DNA of 64,000 nucleotides from Algibacter marinivivus (GTDB lineage Bacteria; Bacteroidota; Bacteroidia; Flavobacteriales; Flavobacteriaceae). A program made the position numbers and the translations under genes. How positions within the stretch are numbered: the stretch's first letter is position 1; every line of letters starts with the position of its first letter. The notes under the pieces were generated by a model. That model made no database searches. It worked only from the letters and a program-made list of their open reading frames with translations, and had not been told where the DNA came from. The DNA is taken from assembly GCF_003143755.1 (NCBI RefSeq), contig NZ_QFRI01000001.1, forward strand, positions 1,014,051-1,078,050. Direction: 5' to 3'. This document shows positions 1 to 9,587 of the stretch, in pieces.

Positions 1-850
1 ATCCATATTCATTATAAGCATTACCCCAAAAACTTGAATATTTGATAATATTATTTATGATATTATTTTTTAAAAAAACAGCTATAATAAACGTAAAAAA
101 TATTATTGGTCTAAGTATCTTTTTTTGCTTACTGATTATTAACAAATGAAACAAAGCTAAAAGAGCCAAATAAAGAAACATTACTTTCTTACCTAACAAT
201 AAAGAAGTAAGTAATATAAAAAATAACTTAATTAAGTTTACCTGCCTTTTTCCTAAGAAATTATAATACAAACTTGATATTAAAAACATATAATAGTAAG
301 AAACTTCTCCGTTTTTAGCAAATATCCCATTGTATCCAAACCTGACAGTAGATGGGTAGGTTTTAAAGATATTTAGATCGAATAAAAAACCTAATAATAT
401 GAGAAATCCATTAATAATAAGTACTTTTTCTAAAATATTTACAATTTTAGGAAATGTCTGTGTTTTTAATTCTACAAATTGAAAAACAGCTATAAAAAGA
501 AAAATATATAGGAACCTATTCAAGAAATAAATATTACCTGATGACCATCCTTTAAAAAAGATAGAAAAAGAATTTTCAATCGAAAACTGGTTAATAACAA
601 AAAGGAATAAAAAAGAAATAGGATATAGTAAAATCTTTTGTTTTCTAAAATTAACTACAAAATAGTAAAATAATACTATTTCAAATCCAAGTTTTAAAAA
701 ACCATTTACTCTATAAAAGCTACCATCTAAATAAATGTTAGATATTTTAGATAAGAAATCACCTATAAAAAAAAGGGTCATCCAAATAATAACTATTTTG
801 TCTATGTACTTACTCAAATGCCTTTTTTCTGTAGATTTCTTAAATTCCAA
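1..850 (-). CDS. O-antigen polymerase-like membrane protein, 3' end cut by window edge
   Basis: The minus strand is open without a stop from about 874 to position 1, so at least 280 residues are visible and the C-terminus is missing. The translation is dominated by hydrophobic segments separated by short polar loops, including a loop with TYPSTVRFGYNGIFAKNGE, typical of polytopic Wzy or EpsG-like polysaccharide polymerases. No ATG lies near the N-terminus. The first Met codon (781) sits inside the first membrane segment, so I place the start at TTG 850, giving a short basic cytosolic tail (EFKKSTEKRHLSKYIDK). TTG 817 is an alternative. A TANNTTTG element lies at 936-943, so the gene may have its own promoter. 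The product probably polymerises repeat units in the inner membrane; a different membrane acyl- or glycosyltransferase role cannot be excluded. Confidence 0.6.
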   Translation of the reverse strand, partial: MEFKKSTEKRHLSKYIDKIVIIWMTLFFIGDFLSKISNIYLDGSFYRVNGFLKLGFEIVLFYYFVVNFRKQKILLYPISFLFLFVINQFSIENSFSIFFKGWSSGNIYFLNRFLYIFLFIAVFQFVELKTQTFPKIVNILEKVLIINGFLILLGFLFDLNIFKTYPSTVRFGYNGIFAKNGEVSYYYMFLISSLYYNFLGKRQVNLIKLFFILLTSLLLGKKVMFLYLALLALFHLLIISKQKKILRPIIFFTFIIAVFLKNNIINNIIKYSSFWGNAYNEYG

Positions 851-935
851 ATCACATCTATATTTATATGTCTTTTAATATATTACCAAATCTCTTTTAG
901 AGAAGTATGTTTTTAAAAACTTAAGATACGAACCG

Positions 936-943
936 CAAAGATA
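936..943 (-). promoter_or_regulatory. -7 element upstream of the first membrane protein
   Basis: The minus strand reads TATCTTTG, an exact match to the Bacteroidota -7 consensus TANNTTTG. It lies in the 131-bp gap between two membrane-protein genes, about 85 bp upstream of the proposed TTG start at 850. I saw no clear -33 TTTG at the expected spacing. Confidence 0.4.
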
Positions 944-981
944 CTTTATATAATTATAATCAAATTAACATATTCAAATAA

Positions 982-2175
982 TTACAGTAATTTAAAACTT
1001 TCTATTTTCTGTTTACTAACATAAAAAATACATGTAAAAAACACAAAAAATAATATGCCACCTTGTCTAACAAATAAATCTTCTATTAAGCCTGTTATTG
1101 CAATTGAAAGAATAAATAATAAAAAAATTATTGAACTTCTATAACCAACATAACAGATATAAAAAATCATTATGAGAAGAATAAATAAACCTATAAAACC
1201 ATTAATTATTAATTCATTAAAATAAATATTATGAGTAATTAATCGTTCTCCTTTTATTAGATTATTATCTAATGGTATATTATTTAGTTTGTCTTTTCCT
1301 ATACCGAAAGGAAGAGCCTCCAATGCAACTTCAATACATCTTTTATAAATATCAATCCTCAACCCTAAGCTTTGTTTAACACTTACAGTTAACCATTCAT
1401 AAATACCATTAACTCCAACCAATACAGTTAAAATAAGTCCCAAAATATAGTATTTAAATCCTTTTATTTTAACACCTTTAAAAACCGATTTTAAAAGAAT
1501 AATCACTAAAAAAATAATTAACAATATTGTTGTGCTTTTTCCTCCTATATAAAAACTATTAATCAAAAAGAAAAGTGTCAAAAATAACCCAATTAGTGTG
1601 TTTATTTTCTTATATAAAATAGTATTTGTAAATATTAATATAGTAATCAGCAATATATACAATCCAATATAAGTATGATGTATACTATTAGGGGTTTCTC
1701 TTGCTAACACATATATTACATAATGATCAGTAAAATCAAAAATAAACGATGGATGCTTTATAGTATAAAAATAATATAAATACCCCCAAACAAATACAAT
1801 GTATGTTAAAACACCATAAAAAAAAGATTTCAATATATTAGCAAATTGCTTAATAACGAGTTTTTTTTGAATAAGTATTACAATTGGAAGAATGAAGAAT
1901 GATATTTTTACTTCTCTAAATATTTTTCCCTCAAGATTTAATCTAGTTAAAGCACTAATAAAATCTGTTAAAAAGAATAATAAAAATATTATTATCAAAG
2001 GATTTATAACTATTGATTTTAAATTTAAAAAAAAATCTTTTTTAAGTAACAATATTAGATTAATTATAAAAATAATTAATGCCATTACTGAGTATTTCAT
2101 TGGCAACGGAAGTGGTAATACAAAAGGGAATATAAACAATCCTAAATGTTTACCTTTTTTTATCAAGCACATCAT
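982..2175 (-). CDS. O-antigen ligase/polymerase family membrane protein
   Basis: The 397-residue protein has about ten or more hydrophobic helices. Its large C-terminal loop contains GIGKDKL, then THNIYFNELIINGFIGL, the H-N...E...G-hydrophobic pattern of the Wzy_C (O-antigen ligase) domain. Such proteins join undecaprenyl-linked repeat units (Wzy) or transfer glycan to lipid A-core (WaaL) on the periplasmic face of the inner membrane. The start overlaps the end of the preceding gene by 26 bp, which implies co-translation. ATG at 2172 is an equally good start. The neighbour at 2150-3334 belongs to the same fold family but shows little similarity in sequence, so one may be the polymerase and the other a ligase; sequence alone cannot assign them. 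Confidence 0.75.
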   Translation of the reverse strand: MMCLIKKGKHLGLFIFPFVLPLPLPMKYSVMALIIFIINLILLLKKDFFLNLKSIVINPLIIIFLLFFLTDFISALTRLNLEGKIFREVKISFFILPIVILIQKKLVIKQFANILKSFFYGVLTYIVFVWGYLYYFYTIKHPSFIFDFTDHYVIYVLARETPNSIHHTYIGLYILLITILIFTNTILYKKINTLIGLFLTLFFLINSFYIGGKSTTILLIIFLVIILLKSVFKGVKIKGFKYYILGLILTVLVGVNGIYEWLTVSVKQSLGLRIDIYKRCIEVALEALPFGIGKDKLNNIPLDNNLIKGERLITHNIYFNELIINGFIGLFILLIMIFYICYVGYRSSIIFLLFILSIAITGLIEDLFVRQGGILFFVFFTCIFYVSKQKIESFKLL

Positions 2176-3334
2176 AATCTAAAAATATTAAGATCCCATA
2201 AACTCCTGACATAAACCTCATACCATCCAATCCACCAGATTTTAGTGAATGCATAATAAAATAAACACACATTAATTTAATAACCAAAGATTTTTTAGTA
2301 TAAATTAAAATTGGAAATAAGAAAAGTATTATTGTTAATAGAAACCCAATCAATCCAAGTTCAAACCATGCTTCTAAAAATATATTGTGAGGAAATTCCC
2401 TTTGGTCAATTCCGTTATACATAATACCAAAACTGCCAATACCATGTCCAAAAAAGAAACCTTGTGTAGAATTAAATATATTCTCAATTGCAAAATCTAG
2501 ATAATCAAACCTTGACAAAACAGAAGCATCTTGCTCATAATTTAAAAAAGAAGTGATTCTAGTTAACCCTACTTTAAAAGCATTGCTTAAATATCCTCTA
2601 AAAGCATATATAAAAAAAGGGAGGAATAAAGAAACACATCCTATTCTTCTGATGATTTTGACATTAACTTTTATATTTATCATTGAACGGAATTTCCAAT
2701 AAATAACAAGCAAAATGAGAAAAAGAATCGGTCCCCTGCCACCTAAGGCAATAATCAAAAGAAACAAAGCCAAAGAAAACAAATATTTTTTTTCATAAAT
2801 GTAATATAATATGCAAAAAGCAAGACCATTGCACAAAAGCAAGTAATTACCAGTAAACTGTTTATAAAATATTCTTGTTTCTGGGTTTAGGGCATACCAT
2901 GATAAATACCTTTTTGTCAAAAACCAAAATGAGGCTAACACTAGTGGAATTATCATAAATTTAAAAAAAACTTTGGGTTCAAAGTTTTTTATAAAAAAAG
3001 GATAACAAAATGATATTAGATTTAAAATAAAGAAAAAAGTTTTTCCATATCCATAATTAATAGACTTAGTATAAAATAAGCTCAAAATCATTAGTATATA
3101 AAACCCAAAGTAAGATAAAAGAAATAATGTTTGATTTCCCGAAAATTTTTTAATTAGAGTAGACTTTTTAAACATATTGTAAAAAATATCTATACTAATT
3201 AAACTTGACAATAAAAGTGTAATATCTACTGGGAAATCAATATCACTAAACACAAACTTTACTGCTCCACTAATCAAGAGAAATGCAAAAATTATATTCT
3301 GATAAATTAAATATGTCCGATTTTTTTCAAGCAT
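2150..3334 (-). CDS. O-antigen ligase/polymerase family membrane protein
   Basis: A 394-residue polytopic protein. Residues about 290-330 carry FFFGHGIGSFGIMYNG followed by EFPHNIFLEAWFELGLIG, a textbook Wzy_C motif with the conserved His-Asn and the following E-x-G-x-x-G helix. The short GGRGP loop near residue 200 is also common in this family. The expected role is repeat-unit polymerisation or ligation of surface glycan in the inner membrane. It follows the Wzx-like gene with a 77-bp gap and overlaps the next membrane gene by 26 bp, so it belongs to the polysaccharide operon. Which of the family members in this window is the true Wzy cannot be told from sequence. Confidence 0.8.
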   Translation of the reverse strand: MLEKNRTYLIYQNIIFAFLLISGAVKFVFSDIDFPVDITLLLSSLISIDIFYNMFKKSTLIKKFSGNQTLFLLSYFGFYILMILSLFYTKSINYGYGKTFFFILNLISFCYPFFIKNFEPKVFFKFMIIPLVLASFWFLTKRYLSWYALNPETRIFYKQFTGNYLLLCNGLAFCILYYIYEKKYLFSLALFLLIIALGGRGPILFLILLVIYWKFRSMINIKVNVKIIRRIGCVSLFLPFFIYAFRGYLSNAFKVGLTRITSFLNYEQDASVLSRFDYLDFAIENIFNSTQGFFFGHGIGSFGIMYNGIDQREFPHNIFLEAWFELGLIGFLLTIILFLFPILIYTKKSLVIKLMCVYFIMHSLKSGGLDGMRFMSGVYGILIFLDYDVLDKKR

Positions 3335-3411
3335 TAATAGTTATTATATTGAATTCTTTAAGAAGAACCTTATTATATTAGGCTTATTGATAATACAAAA
3401 TATGTTACACA

Positions 3412-4677
3412 TTAGTTATTTTGTTTTAAACTTTTAAATTGTAAATAATAATAAAAAGAATATAAAATTGCTTCATGCAGTATATATACTTTAAGTAGTA
3501 TATATAAATTTGTCTTAAAATATAGAATAGCTAATAGCAATGTTGTAAAAGTAGTTACAAAATAAATGGTTTGCCATAAAGATACTGTTTTCACATTATT
3601 CGTAGCATTAAGGATAGATGATGTGGGGCTCACTCCTAATTTGAAAATTAAACTTATCGATAAAATACTTGCCAGTTCTCCAGATATTGACCACTTATCA
3701 CCGAATACCAGAGAGAAAATAAGCTCACCAAAAAAAAATAGAACACCACCTATAATAACCCCAATAAAAACTAGCATCAATGTTGATTTCAAAAAAAAGC
3801 TTTTAGCTTCATTTATTTGCTTTTCATTTATCAAATAAGTAATTCGTTGATAAAAAACATCCCTAAAAGAAATTCCCACCAATCCTAATGGAGCCATTAG
3901 GCACATATTAGTAAGACCATAAAACCCTAATTCTGTTTGGGTAAAATAATATCCTATTAAAAAAATCAATGATTGGGTAGACAGTGTGCCAAGAAAATTA
4001 GGTAAAATACTATACTTAGGATAGTCACTATATTTTATTGCAACTTCTTTTAAATTTTTTATACTATATGTATCTTTTTTTAATTTAAGCCTTGTCTTTA
4101 AATGATAAAGTGAAAAAACGATACCAGAAATTTTACCGATAATCAATCCAACTGGAGTTAAAACTAAGCCTAACAAACCACTAACGGTAGCATAAGTTGT
4201 AGCTTGAATAACCTTAGAGGATGCGGTCAACTTAAATCTTTTACCTCTAATAGAGAGGTTAAAAAAAGATTGCCACAACCCAAAAAAACCTACATATAAT
4301 GGAATCAAAAAAATTATACCATGTGTATTAAGTGTGTTTGGAAAACCATAAAAAATAATTAAACAAACAACAAAAAGCAAAAAGGTGTATAATATTGTTA
4401 AAGCAATACTTAAACAAAAAACTTTAAGAGCATCTTTCTCTTTTTTCGGTAAAATAATAGCAACATAATACCTGCCTCCTGTTGCAACAATCAACACTGC
4501 CGAATATGCTAAAAAAGTGGAATATAAGGCAAACTCTTTCTCTGAGTAGAGTCTTGACAGCAATGGCATAATCAATAGAGGCAGTATCTGGGCTAAACCA
4601 GTGCCAAGCATTTGAGTACTTAGATTACTTAAAAACTCTGATTTAAATAGTTTTAACTTCATTAAATCATTTTCCAA
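3412..4677 (-). CDS. Wzx-type polysaccharide flippase
   Basis: This 421-residue protein of the MATE/PST superfamily has about 12 predicted membrane helices. The N-terminal region LSTQMLGTGLAQILPLLIMPLL followed by SRLYSEKEFALYS is characteristic of Wzx/RfbX-like lipopolysaccharide transporters. It would flip undecaprenyl-diphosphate-linked repeat units across the inner membrane for the polymerases encoded downstream. Its start overlaps the end of the WbpB-like gene by 11 bp. MKLKLFK six residues in is an alternative start and would remove the overlap. The length is normal for the family. Confidence 0.85.
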   Translation of the reverse strand: MENDLMKLKLFKSEFLSNLSTQMLGTGLAQILPLLIMPLLSRLYSEKEFALYSTFLAYSAVLIVATGGRYYVAIILPKKEKDALKVFCLSIALTILYTFLLFVVCLIIFYGFPNTLNTHGIIFLIPLYVGFFGLWQSFFNLSIRGKRFKLTASSKVIQATTYATVSGLLGLVLTPVGLIIGKISGIVFSLYHLKTRLKLKKDTYSIKNLKEVAIKYSDYPKYSILPNFLGTLSTQSLIFLIGYYFTQTELGFYGLTNMCLMAPLGLVGISFRDVFYQRITYLINEKQINEAKSFFLKSTLMLVFIGVIIGGVLFFFGELIFSLVFGDKWSISGELASILSISLIFKLGVSPTSSILNATNNVKTVSLWQTIYFVTTFTTLLLAILYFKTNLYILLKVYILHEAILYSFYYYLQFKSLKQNN

Positions 4678-5635
4678 AAGGATGTACTGCTATTGGCTTT
4701 TTCGAAAAAGGGTGGTATTCTCCTTTTAAACCAATAGGAGATGCGTTCCTAATATTATGAACAATTTCAATTGATTGCCTAGCATCATCTAGTCCATACC
4801 CTTTTCCCGCAAGTATATCTTCATATACTTTTGTGTGCAAATCGGTAAAGCCTCCACTAAACTCTAACTCTTCCCCTTCAATGGTTATTGAACGATATGT
4901 TCTTTGTCCTTTATTTTTTATTTCTGAAGGCAAAACATCATAATTTATGGATAAAAACCATCGTACCCTAGCTCTTTCAAATTCTAAATACCCAGATGCA
5001 CGATCATGGGTATTAACATGAACAATATTTTCTTTAACACCGCCAAAAATCCATGATAACATATCATAAAAATGCACGCCTATATTTGTAGCTATCCCAC
5101 CAGATTTAGATTTATCACCCTTCCATGAAGTATAATACCAATTCCCTCTTGAGGTTAAATATGTTAAATCAACTTCAAAAACTTTATTTTTTGGCGCATC
5201 ACTTACTTTCTTTTTTAAATCAATAATACTTTGATGAACCCTTAGTTGTAAAATATTCCAAACTCTTTGTCCTGATTCCTCTTCCATTTTTTGAAGAGCA
5301 TCAATATTCCATGGGTTTAATACTAAAGGTTTTTCACAAATAGCATCTGCCTCTCTCCTTAATGCCATTCTTATATGAGAATCGTGCAAATAATTAGGTG
5401 TACATATACTAACATAGTCTAATTTTTGTTTTTTTTCATATTTTAGTTTTTCTATATGCCTATCAAATCGCTCAGGTTCTACAAAAAAATCAGCATTAGG
5501 AAAATAACTATCAATAATACCTACACTATCAAATTTGTCTAGTGCTGCAATAAGATTATTATTTGTGTCTTTAATTGCTTTAAGGTGTCTTGGAGCTATG
5601 TATCCTGAAGCTCCAATTAAGGCGAAATTCTTCAT
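4667..5635 (-). CDS. wbpB: UDP-N-acetyl-hexosaminuronate 3-dehydrogenase (WbpB/WlbA type)
   Basis: A 322-residue Gfo/Idh/MocA oxidoreductase. The Rossmann signature is GASGYIAPRH (residues 8-17), a WlbA/WbpB hallmark. The catalytic EKP is at 101-103 and the active-site His at about 188 (NIGVHFYD). WbpB/WlbA enzymes oxidise C3 of UDP-GlcNAcA using tightly bound NAD, and the 3-keto product is then aminated by a WbpE-type enzyme. Both partner genes (WbpE and WbpD types) lie just upstream in the same operon, separated only by a lipoprotein gene, which supports the assignment. The true substrate may differ here because the dehydrogenase and epimerase in the cluster are of WecC/WecB type. Confidence 0.82.
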   Translation of the reverse strand: MKNFALIGASGYIAPRHLKAIKDTNNNLIAALDKFDSVGIIDSYFPNADFFVEPERFDRHIEKLKYEKKQKLDYVSICTPNYLHDSHIRMALRREADAICEKPLVLNPWNIDALQKMEEESGQRVWNILQLRVHQSIIDLKKKVSDAPKNKVFEVDLTYLTSRGNWYYTSWKGDKSKSGGIATNIGVHFYDMLSWIFGGVKENIVHVNTHDRASGYLEFERARVRWFLSINYDVLPSEIKNKGQRTYRSITIEGEELEFSGGFTDLHTKVYEDILAGKGYGLDDARQSIEIVHNIRNASPIGLKGEYHPFSKKPIAVHPFGK

Positions 5636-5649
5636 GTTATCGTTAAAAA

Positions 5650-6645
5650 TTATTTATTAAAATCGAGTGAAACATCCTTTAATATTACAGGTAAACCTAC
5701 AAAACGCTTTTGAGTTTCATCATATATATATGCTTCTATTTTATTAAAATCTAGTATTTCAGTTGGAATATAAGCCCATAGAAATTGAGAATTTTCATAT
5801 TCTTTGATCTTAATATCATAATACCAAGAATCAAAAGAACTATTATTTTTTTTGGAATCTTCCCTCAGGAAATCTTGATAACTATCTGTAGGGAATATAT
5901 TAATCATCAGTCTTTTTTTTGCAAATCTTTCTTCAGGGACAACATCAGTTAACTGATAGGCTACATAAAACCCCTTTGAACCTTCTTTCATATAAGCTTT
6001 AAAATTACTTACAGAAAATTCCCTTCCTAATATTCCATCTGTCTTATGAACATTTACTTTTTTGGAAGAATTTAAATAATTTTCAAATTCATAATCAATA
6101 CTAACCTTATTCCCAATAAACTTTTTTAATTGTTTATCATAAAGAAATAGTTCTATGTTTTTAAATTCACTAATGTCGGTTCTAAGAGAAAATACAATAT
6201 ATTTTGTATTACTATTGCTATTTTTAATTTTAAAATCTGAAAACCAGGAATCATAGTTTAAATTAGATTTTTTAGAATCCTCTCTCAATAAATTGTTCTG
6301 GTTACTAAAAGGAGTAATCCTTAAATTTATTCTATATTTATCTAAATCTATGTCTGAATTAATAGTTTCTATTTGGAAGATGAAAGAAGAAACACCAAGA
6401 GAATCTCTAAAATGATTAAATTTATTTATTTGAATATTATCGCCAAAACTAAAGTCTTTAATAATTGAATTAGGTTTATTCACTAAATTTAAAAAAGATT
6501 TAATGTCTTTTACCTCTTCAACTTCTTTTATATTATTCTCTATAGTCTCTATTTTTTTTTGCCCCTCATTTTTTTCTTTACAACTTGATATTACCAATAA
6601 AAATAGGATGCAAATTAGTATTTTATATTTGTTTAATTTTTTCAT
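5650..6645 (-). CDS. Lipoprotein with two internal repeats, unknown function
   Basis: I do not recognise this 331-residue protein. It starts with a lipoprotein signal (basic n-region, hydrophobic stretch, LLVISSC with the lipidated Cys at about 22) and a short acidic coiled region. The rest is two related halves. Each contains LREDSKK followed by a D-S-W motif (NYDSWFSDFKIK and SFDSWYYDIKIK), then a hydrophobic strand and a YD...KKFIG or YDETQKRFVG ending. The repeats span about residues 95-190 and 250-330. It lies between the WbpB- and WbpE-type genes with gaps of 14 and 23 bp, so it is transcribed with the sugar pathway. A periplasmic or outer-membrane role linked to polysaccharide assembly is my inference. 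Confidence 0.7.
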   Translation of the reverse strand: MKKLNKYKILICILFLLVISSCKEKNEGQKKIETIENNIKEVEEVKDIKSFLNLVNKPNSIIKDFSFGDNIQINKFNHFRDSLGVSSFIFQIETINSDIDLDKYRINLRITPFSNQNNLLREDSKKSNLNYDSWFSDFKIKNSNSNTKYIVFSLRTDISEFKNIELFLYDKQLKKFIGNKVSIDYEFENYLNSSKKVNVHKTDGILGREFSVSNFKAYMKEGSKGFYVAYQLTDVVPEERFAKKRLMINIFPTDSYQDFLREDSKKNNSSFDSWYYDIKIKEYENSQFLWAYIPTEILDFNKIEAYIYDETQKRFVGLPVILKDVSLDFNK

Positions 6646-6668
6646 TTTATTATAATTTAGATAAATAA

Positions 6669-7763
6669 CTATATCAATGATTTTATTTCATTAACTATAT
6701 AGTTAATTTCTTCATTTGTTATATATGGATTCATAGGCAAACTCATAATTTCATTAGAAATTTTTTCCGATACTGGGAAAGCTCCTTTTTTATATCCTAA
6801 ATAACCAAAACATTCTTGTAAGTGAAGTGGTTTAGGGTAATGTACAGCAGTAGGTATTCCTTTCTCTTTAAGCTTTACTTGCAATGTATCACGTTTTTTA
6901 ATGCGAATAGAATATTGAGCCCATACTGATGTATTTTCTTTTTTTATAAATGGTCTAATTATACTATTTCCAAACTTTTGGTTATAATACATTGCAACAT
7001 TATGTCTTCTTTTTATATCATTATCATAATACTTTAATTTTTCTAACAGAACCGCTGCTTGCAATGTATCTAAACGCCCTCCTATTCCAACATATTTATG
7101 TATATATCTCTCTGTTTGCCCATGAATTCTCATACTCTTTATTTTATCTGCTAAATTTTCATCATCAGTAAATAGTGCCCCTCCGTCCCCAAAGCACCCT
7201 AATGGTTTTGCTGGAAAAAAAGAAGTGCAACCTATAGTGGAGAGATTACAACTTTTATTTCCTTTATAAGTAGCTCCAAAACTTTGTGCAGCATCTTCAA
7301 TAACGGCTAATTTATATTTTTCTGCTAATTCATTAATTTCATCCATATCTGCAATTTGCCCAAAAAGAGAAACTGGCATAATTGCTTTGGTTTTTTTACT
7401 AATTTTTTCTTCAATAAGATTAGTGTCTATATTATAAGTTTCTTCATTAATGTCGACAAATACTGGGATAGCCCCTAAAAAAGCAATTGTTTCAGCTGTA
7501 GCAATGAAAGTAAAAGGGCTGGTTATAATTTCATCTCCAGGTTTAATATCAATTGCCATCATAGCTAATAACAATGCATCAGTACCTGAAGAACAAGTAA
7601 TTGCATATTTAGATCCTGTATATTCTTGTAATGCTGCTTCCAATTCATTTATTTCTTGCCCCATAATGAAACGAGAAGAAGATATAACACTATTTATGGA
7701 ATAATCAATACCTTCTTTATGTTCTAAATAAGCCTTGGTTAAATTAGCAAAATCTATGTTCAT
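6669..7763 (-). CDS. wbpE: DegT/DnrJ/EryC1 aminotransferase (WbpE/WlbC type)
   Basis: A 364-residue PLP-dependent sugar aminotransferase. It shows SSGTDAL (59-64 region) for phosphate binding, EDAAQ with Asp157 for the PLP nitrogen, and Lys186 in SFFPAKPLG as the Schiff-base lysine. WbpE-type enzymes aminate UDP-3-keto-GlcNAcA with glutamate to give UDP-GlcNAc(3NH2)A. The gene abuts the acetyltransferase gene directly: its ATG ends where the upstream stop begins. The WbpB partner lies two genes downstream. The length is normal. Other DegT enzymes acting at C4 share the fold, but the neighbours argue for C3. Confidence 0.85.
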   Translation of the reverse strand: MNIDFANLTKAYLEHKEGIDYSINSVISSSRFIMGQEINELEAALQEYTGSKYAITCSSGTDALLLAMMAIDIKPGDEIITSPFTFIATAETIAFLGAIPVFVDINEETYNIDTNLIEEKISKKTKAIMPVSLFGQIADMDEINELAEKYKLAVIEDAAQSFGATYKGNKSCNLSTIGCTSFFPAKPLGCFGDGGALFTDDENLADKIKSMRIHGQTERYIHKYVGIGGRLDTLQAAVLLEKLKYYDNDIKRRHNVAMYYNQKFGNSIIRPFIKKENTSVWAQYSIRIKKRDTLQVKLKEKGIPTAVHYPKPLHLQECFGYLGYKKGAFPVSEKISNEIMSLPMNPYITNEEINYIVNEIKSLI

Positions 7764-8345
7764 TTATTTTATTCTTTCTACGTTATTTAGTTTCAAAATA
7801 TACTGTTGCTTACTTTCAGGGCAAACAGCTATGTTATCTTTATTAAATTTCAAACGATGGCCAAATTCTCCAACCCATCCTATTTGTTTTGCTGGATTAC
7901 CAACAACCAACGCATAAGGTTTAATAGGTTTAGTTACTACAGCACCTGCTCCTATCAAAGCATATTCTCCTATATCATTCCCACAAATAATAGTTGCATT
8001 TGCGCCTATTGAAGCTCCTTTTTTTACAATAGTCTTTGTGTATTGTCCTCTGCGGTTTACACCACTCCGAGGATTAATAACATTTGTAAAAACCATGGAA
8101 GGCCCTAAAAAAACGTCATCTCCACAAATCACACCTGAATATATTGATACATTATTTTGGACTTTTACATTTCTTCCAATTCTCACATCTGGGGAAACAA
8201 CTACATTCTGACCGATATTACAAGATTCACCAATAATACAATCCGACATAATATGAGAAAAATGCCAGATTTTAGTATTTTTTCCTATCTCACAATCTTT
8301 GTCAATTATCGCTGTTTCATGGGCAAAATAATCTTTCTTATTCAT
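7764..8345 (-). CDS. wbpD: UDP-3-amino-hexosaminuronate N-acetyltransferase (WbpD/WlbB type)
   Basis: A 193-residue left-handed beta-helix acetyltransferase. Hexapeptide repeats run from about residue 12 to 150 (IGKNTKIWHFSHI, IGESCNIGQNVVV, IGRNVKVQNNVS, IGANATIICG). The NPRSGVNRRGQY loop and VVGNPAKQIGWVGEFG ending are hallmarks of WbpD/WlbB. It would acetylate the 3-amino group with acetyl-CoA, giving a 2,3-diacetamido-2,3-dideoxy-uronic acid nucleotide for O-antigen or capsule. It is directly followed by the WbpE-like gene without a gap, so the two are probably translationally coupled. Confidence 0.88.
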   Translation of the reverse strand: MNKKDYFAHETAIIDKDCEIGKNTKIWHFSHIMSDCIIGESCNIGQNVVVSPDVRIGRNVKVQNNVSIYSGVICGDDVFLGPSMVFTNVINPRSGVNRRGQYTKTIVKKGASIGANATIICGNDIGEYALIGAGAVVTKPIKPYALVVGNPAKQIGWVGEFGHRLKFNKDNIAVCPESKQQYILKLNNVERIK

Positions 8346-8369
8346 TTTGGTCTTCTATTGAAAATATAC

Positions 8370-9584
8370 TTATTTACTAATACCACAAAAATCTAAAACA
8401 ATTTTTTTGTTTGATATATTCAACTTTTTAAACTCATCATGAGCTACTAAAAACACAATTAAATCTGCTTTCTGAACGGCTTCTTCATAGTTAGTTAGTT
8501 TGAATACTTTGTGGGTTTCTATATTAGGTTCAACTATAAAATACTCTTCATTATTAGCATTTTGTAACACTTTTTGGGCTATATATTTTGCTGGTGACTC
8601 TCTCAAGTCATCAATATTTGGTTTAAAAGCTAATCCCATTATAGCAATACTTGGTTTTCTTCCATGCTTTAATTCAAATTCTAATTTAGTTGTTTGTACT
8701 TTTTCAGCGCACCAAAAAGACTTATAATTATTAATTTCTCTTGCTTTCCCAATTATTTTAGATTCCATAGGATAATCTGCAACTATAAAATATGGGTCAA
8801 CTGCTATACAATGCCCTCCAACACCACAACCAGGTTGCAATATATTTACTCGAGGGTGTTTGTTTGCTAAATCTATCAAATTCCAAACGTTAATATTTGC
8901 TTTATCACATATCAAAGACAATTCATTTGCAAATGCAATTTGAACATCTCTTGAAGAATTTTCAACTAGTTTACACATTTCTGCTGTTCTAGCATTTGTT
9001 TTGTGTAAATTACCTTTTATAAACTGACTATAAAAAGCTAATGCTTTTTCGGTTGATTTTTCATCAACACCACCTATAACTCTATCATTATGTACTAATT
9101 CATACATAACATTTCCTGGAAGTACTCTTTCTGGGCAATAAGCAATATTTAATTTATCTTTTAATTCTGGCCTTTCAGAATATATAAAGTCCATCATTTT
9201 CTCAGTAGTACCTATAGGTGAAGTTGATTCTATTATATATAAATCGTCTTCTTTTAAAAGAGGAAGAATCGCTTTTGTTGCTGCTTCAACAAATGAAATA
9301 TCAGGTTCATTTCTAGCTTTAAAAGGAGTAGGAACCACAATTAAATAAGTGTCAGCTTCTACAGGATTAATATCTGCTTTCAAGTATCCGTCTTTAACTG
9401 CATTTGCAACAGCTACATCCAGCTCTGGTTCTATTATATGTATATTTCCCGCATTTATAGTTTCAACCACTTTAGGGTTAATATCTACTCCGTGAACGTA
9501 AGTTTTATTTTGTGCAATTAAAGCTGCTGTTGGTAGGCCAATATAGCCCAGCCCAATCATAACGACACTTGGTTTTTTATCCAT
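8370..9584 (-). CDS. wecC: UDP-N-acetyl-D-mannosamine dehydrogenase
   Basis: A 404-residue nucleotide-sugar dehydrogenase. The NAD site is GLGYIG (11-16). NIHIIEPELDVAVANAV is typical of WecC. The catalytic Cys259 lies in PGCGVGGHC, with Lys205 in EMCKLVEN. WecC oxidises C6 of UDP-ManNAc twice to UDP-ManNAcA in the cytosol. The wecB gene lies 3 bp upstream, giving a complete two-step route from UDP-GlcNAc. It resembles WecC more than the WbpA-type UDP-GlcNAc dehydrogenase, which matters for how the WbpB/E/D genes downstream obtain their substrate. Confidence 0.87.
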   Translation of the reverse strand: MDKKPSVVMIGLGYIGLPTAALIAQNKTYVHGVDINPKVVETINAGNIHIIEPELDVAVANAVKDGYLKADINPVEADTYLIVVPTPFKARNEPDISFVEAATKAILPLLKEDDLYIIESTSPIGTTEKMMDFIYSERPELKDKLNIAYCPERVLPGNVMYELVHNDRVIGGVDEKSTEKALAFYSQFIKGNLHKTNARTAEMCKLVENSSRDVQIAFANELSLICDKANINVWNLIDLANKHPRVNILQPGCGVGGHCIAVDPYFIVADYPMESKIIGKAREINNYKSFWCAEKVQTTKLEFELKHGRKPSIAIMGLAFKPNIDDLRESPAKYIAQKVLQNANNEEYFIVEPNIETHKVFKLTNYEEAVQKADLIVFLVAHDEFKKLNISNKKIVLDFCGISK

Positions 9585-9587
9585 ATT

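Noticed and set aside
1892-2182. Plus-strand frame of 96 codons across two membrane-protein genes
   Set aside because: It is the complement of hydrophobic codons and has no own context or signal; both minus-strand genes are far better supported.
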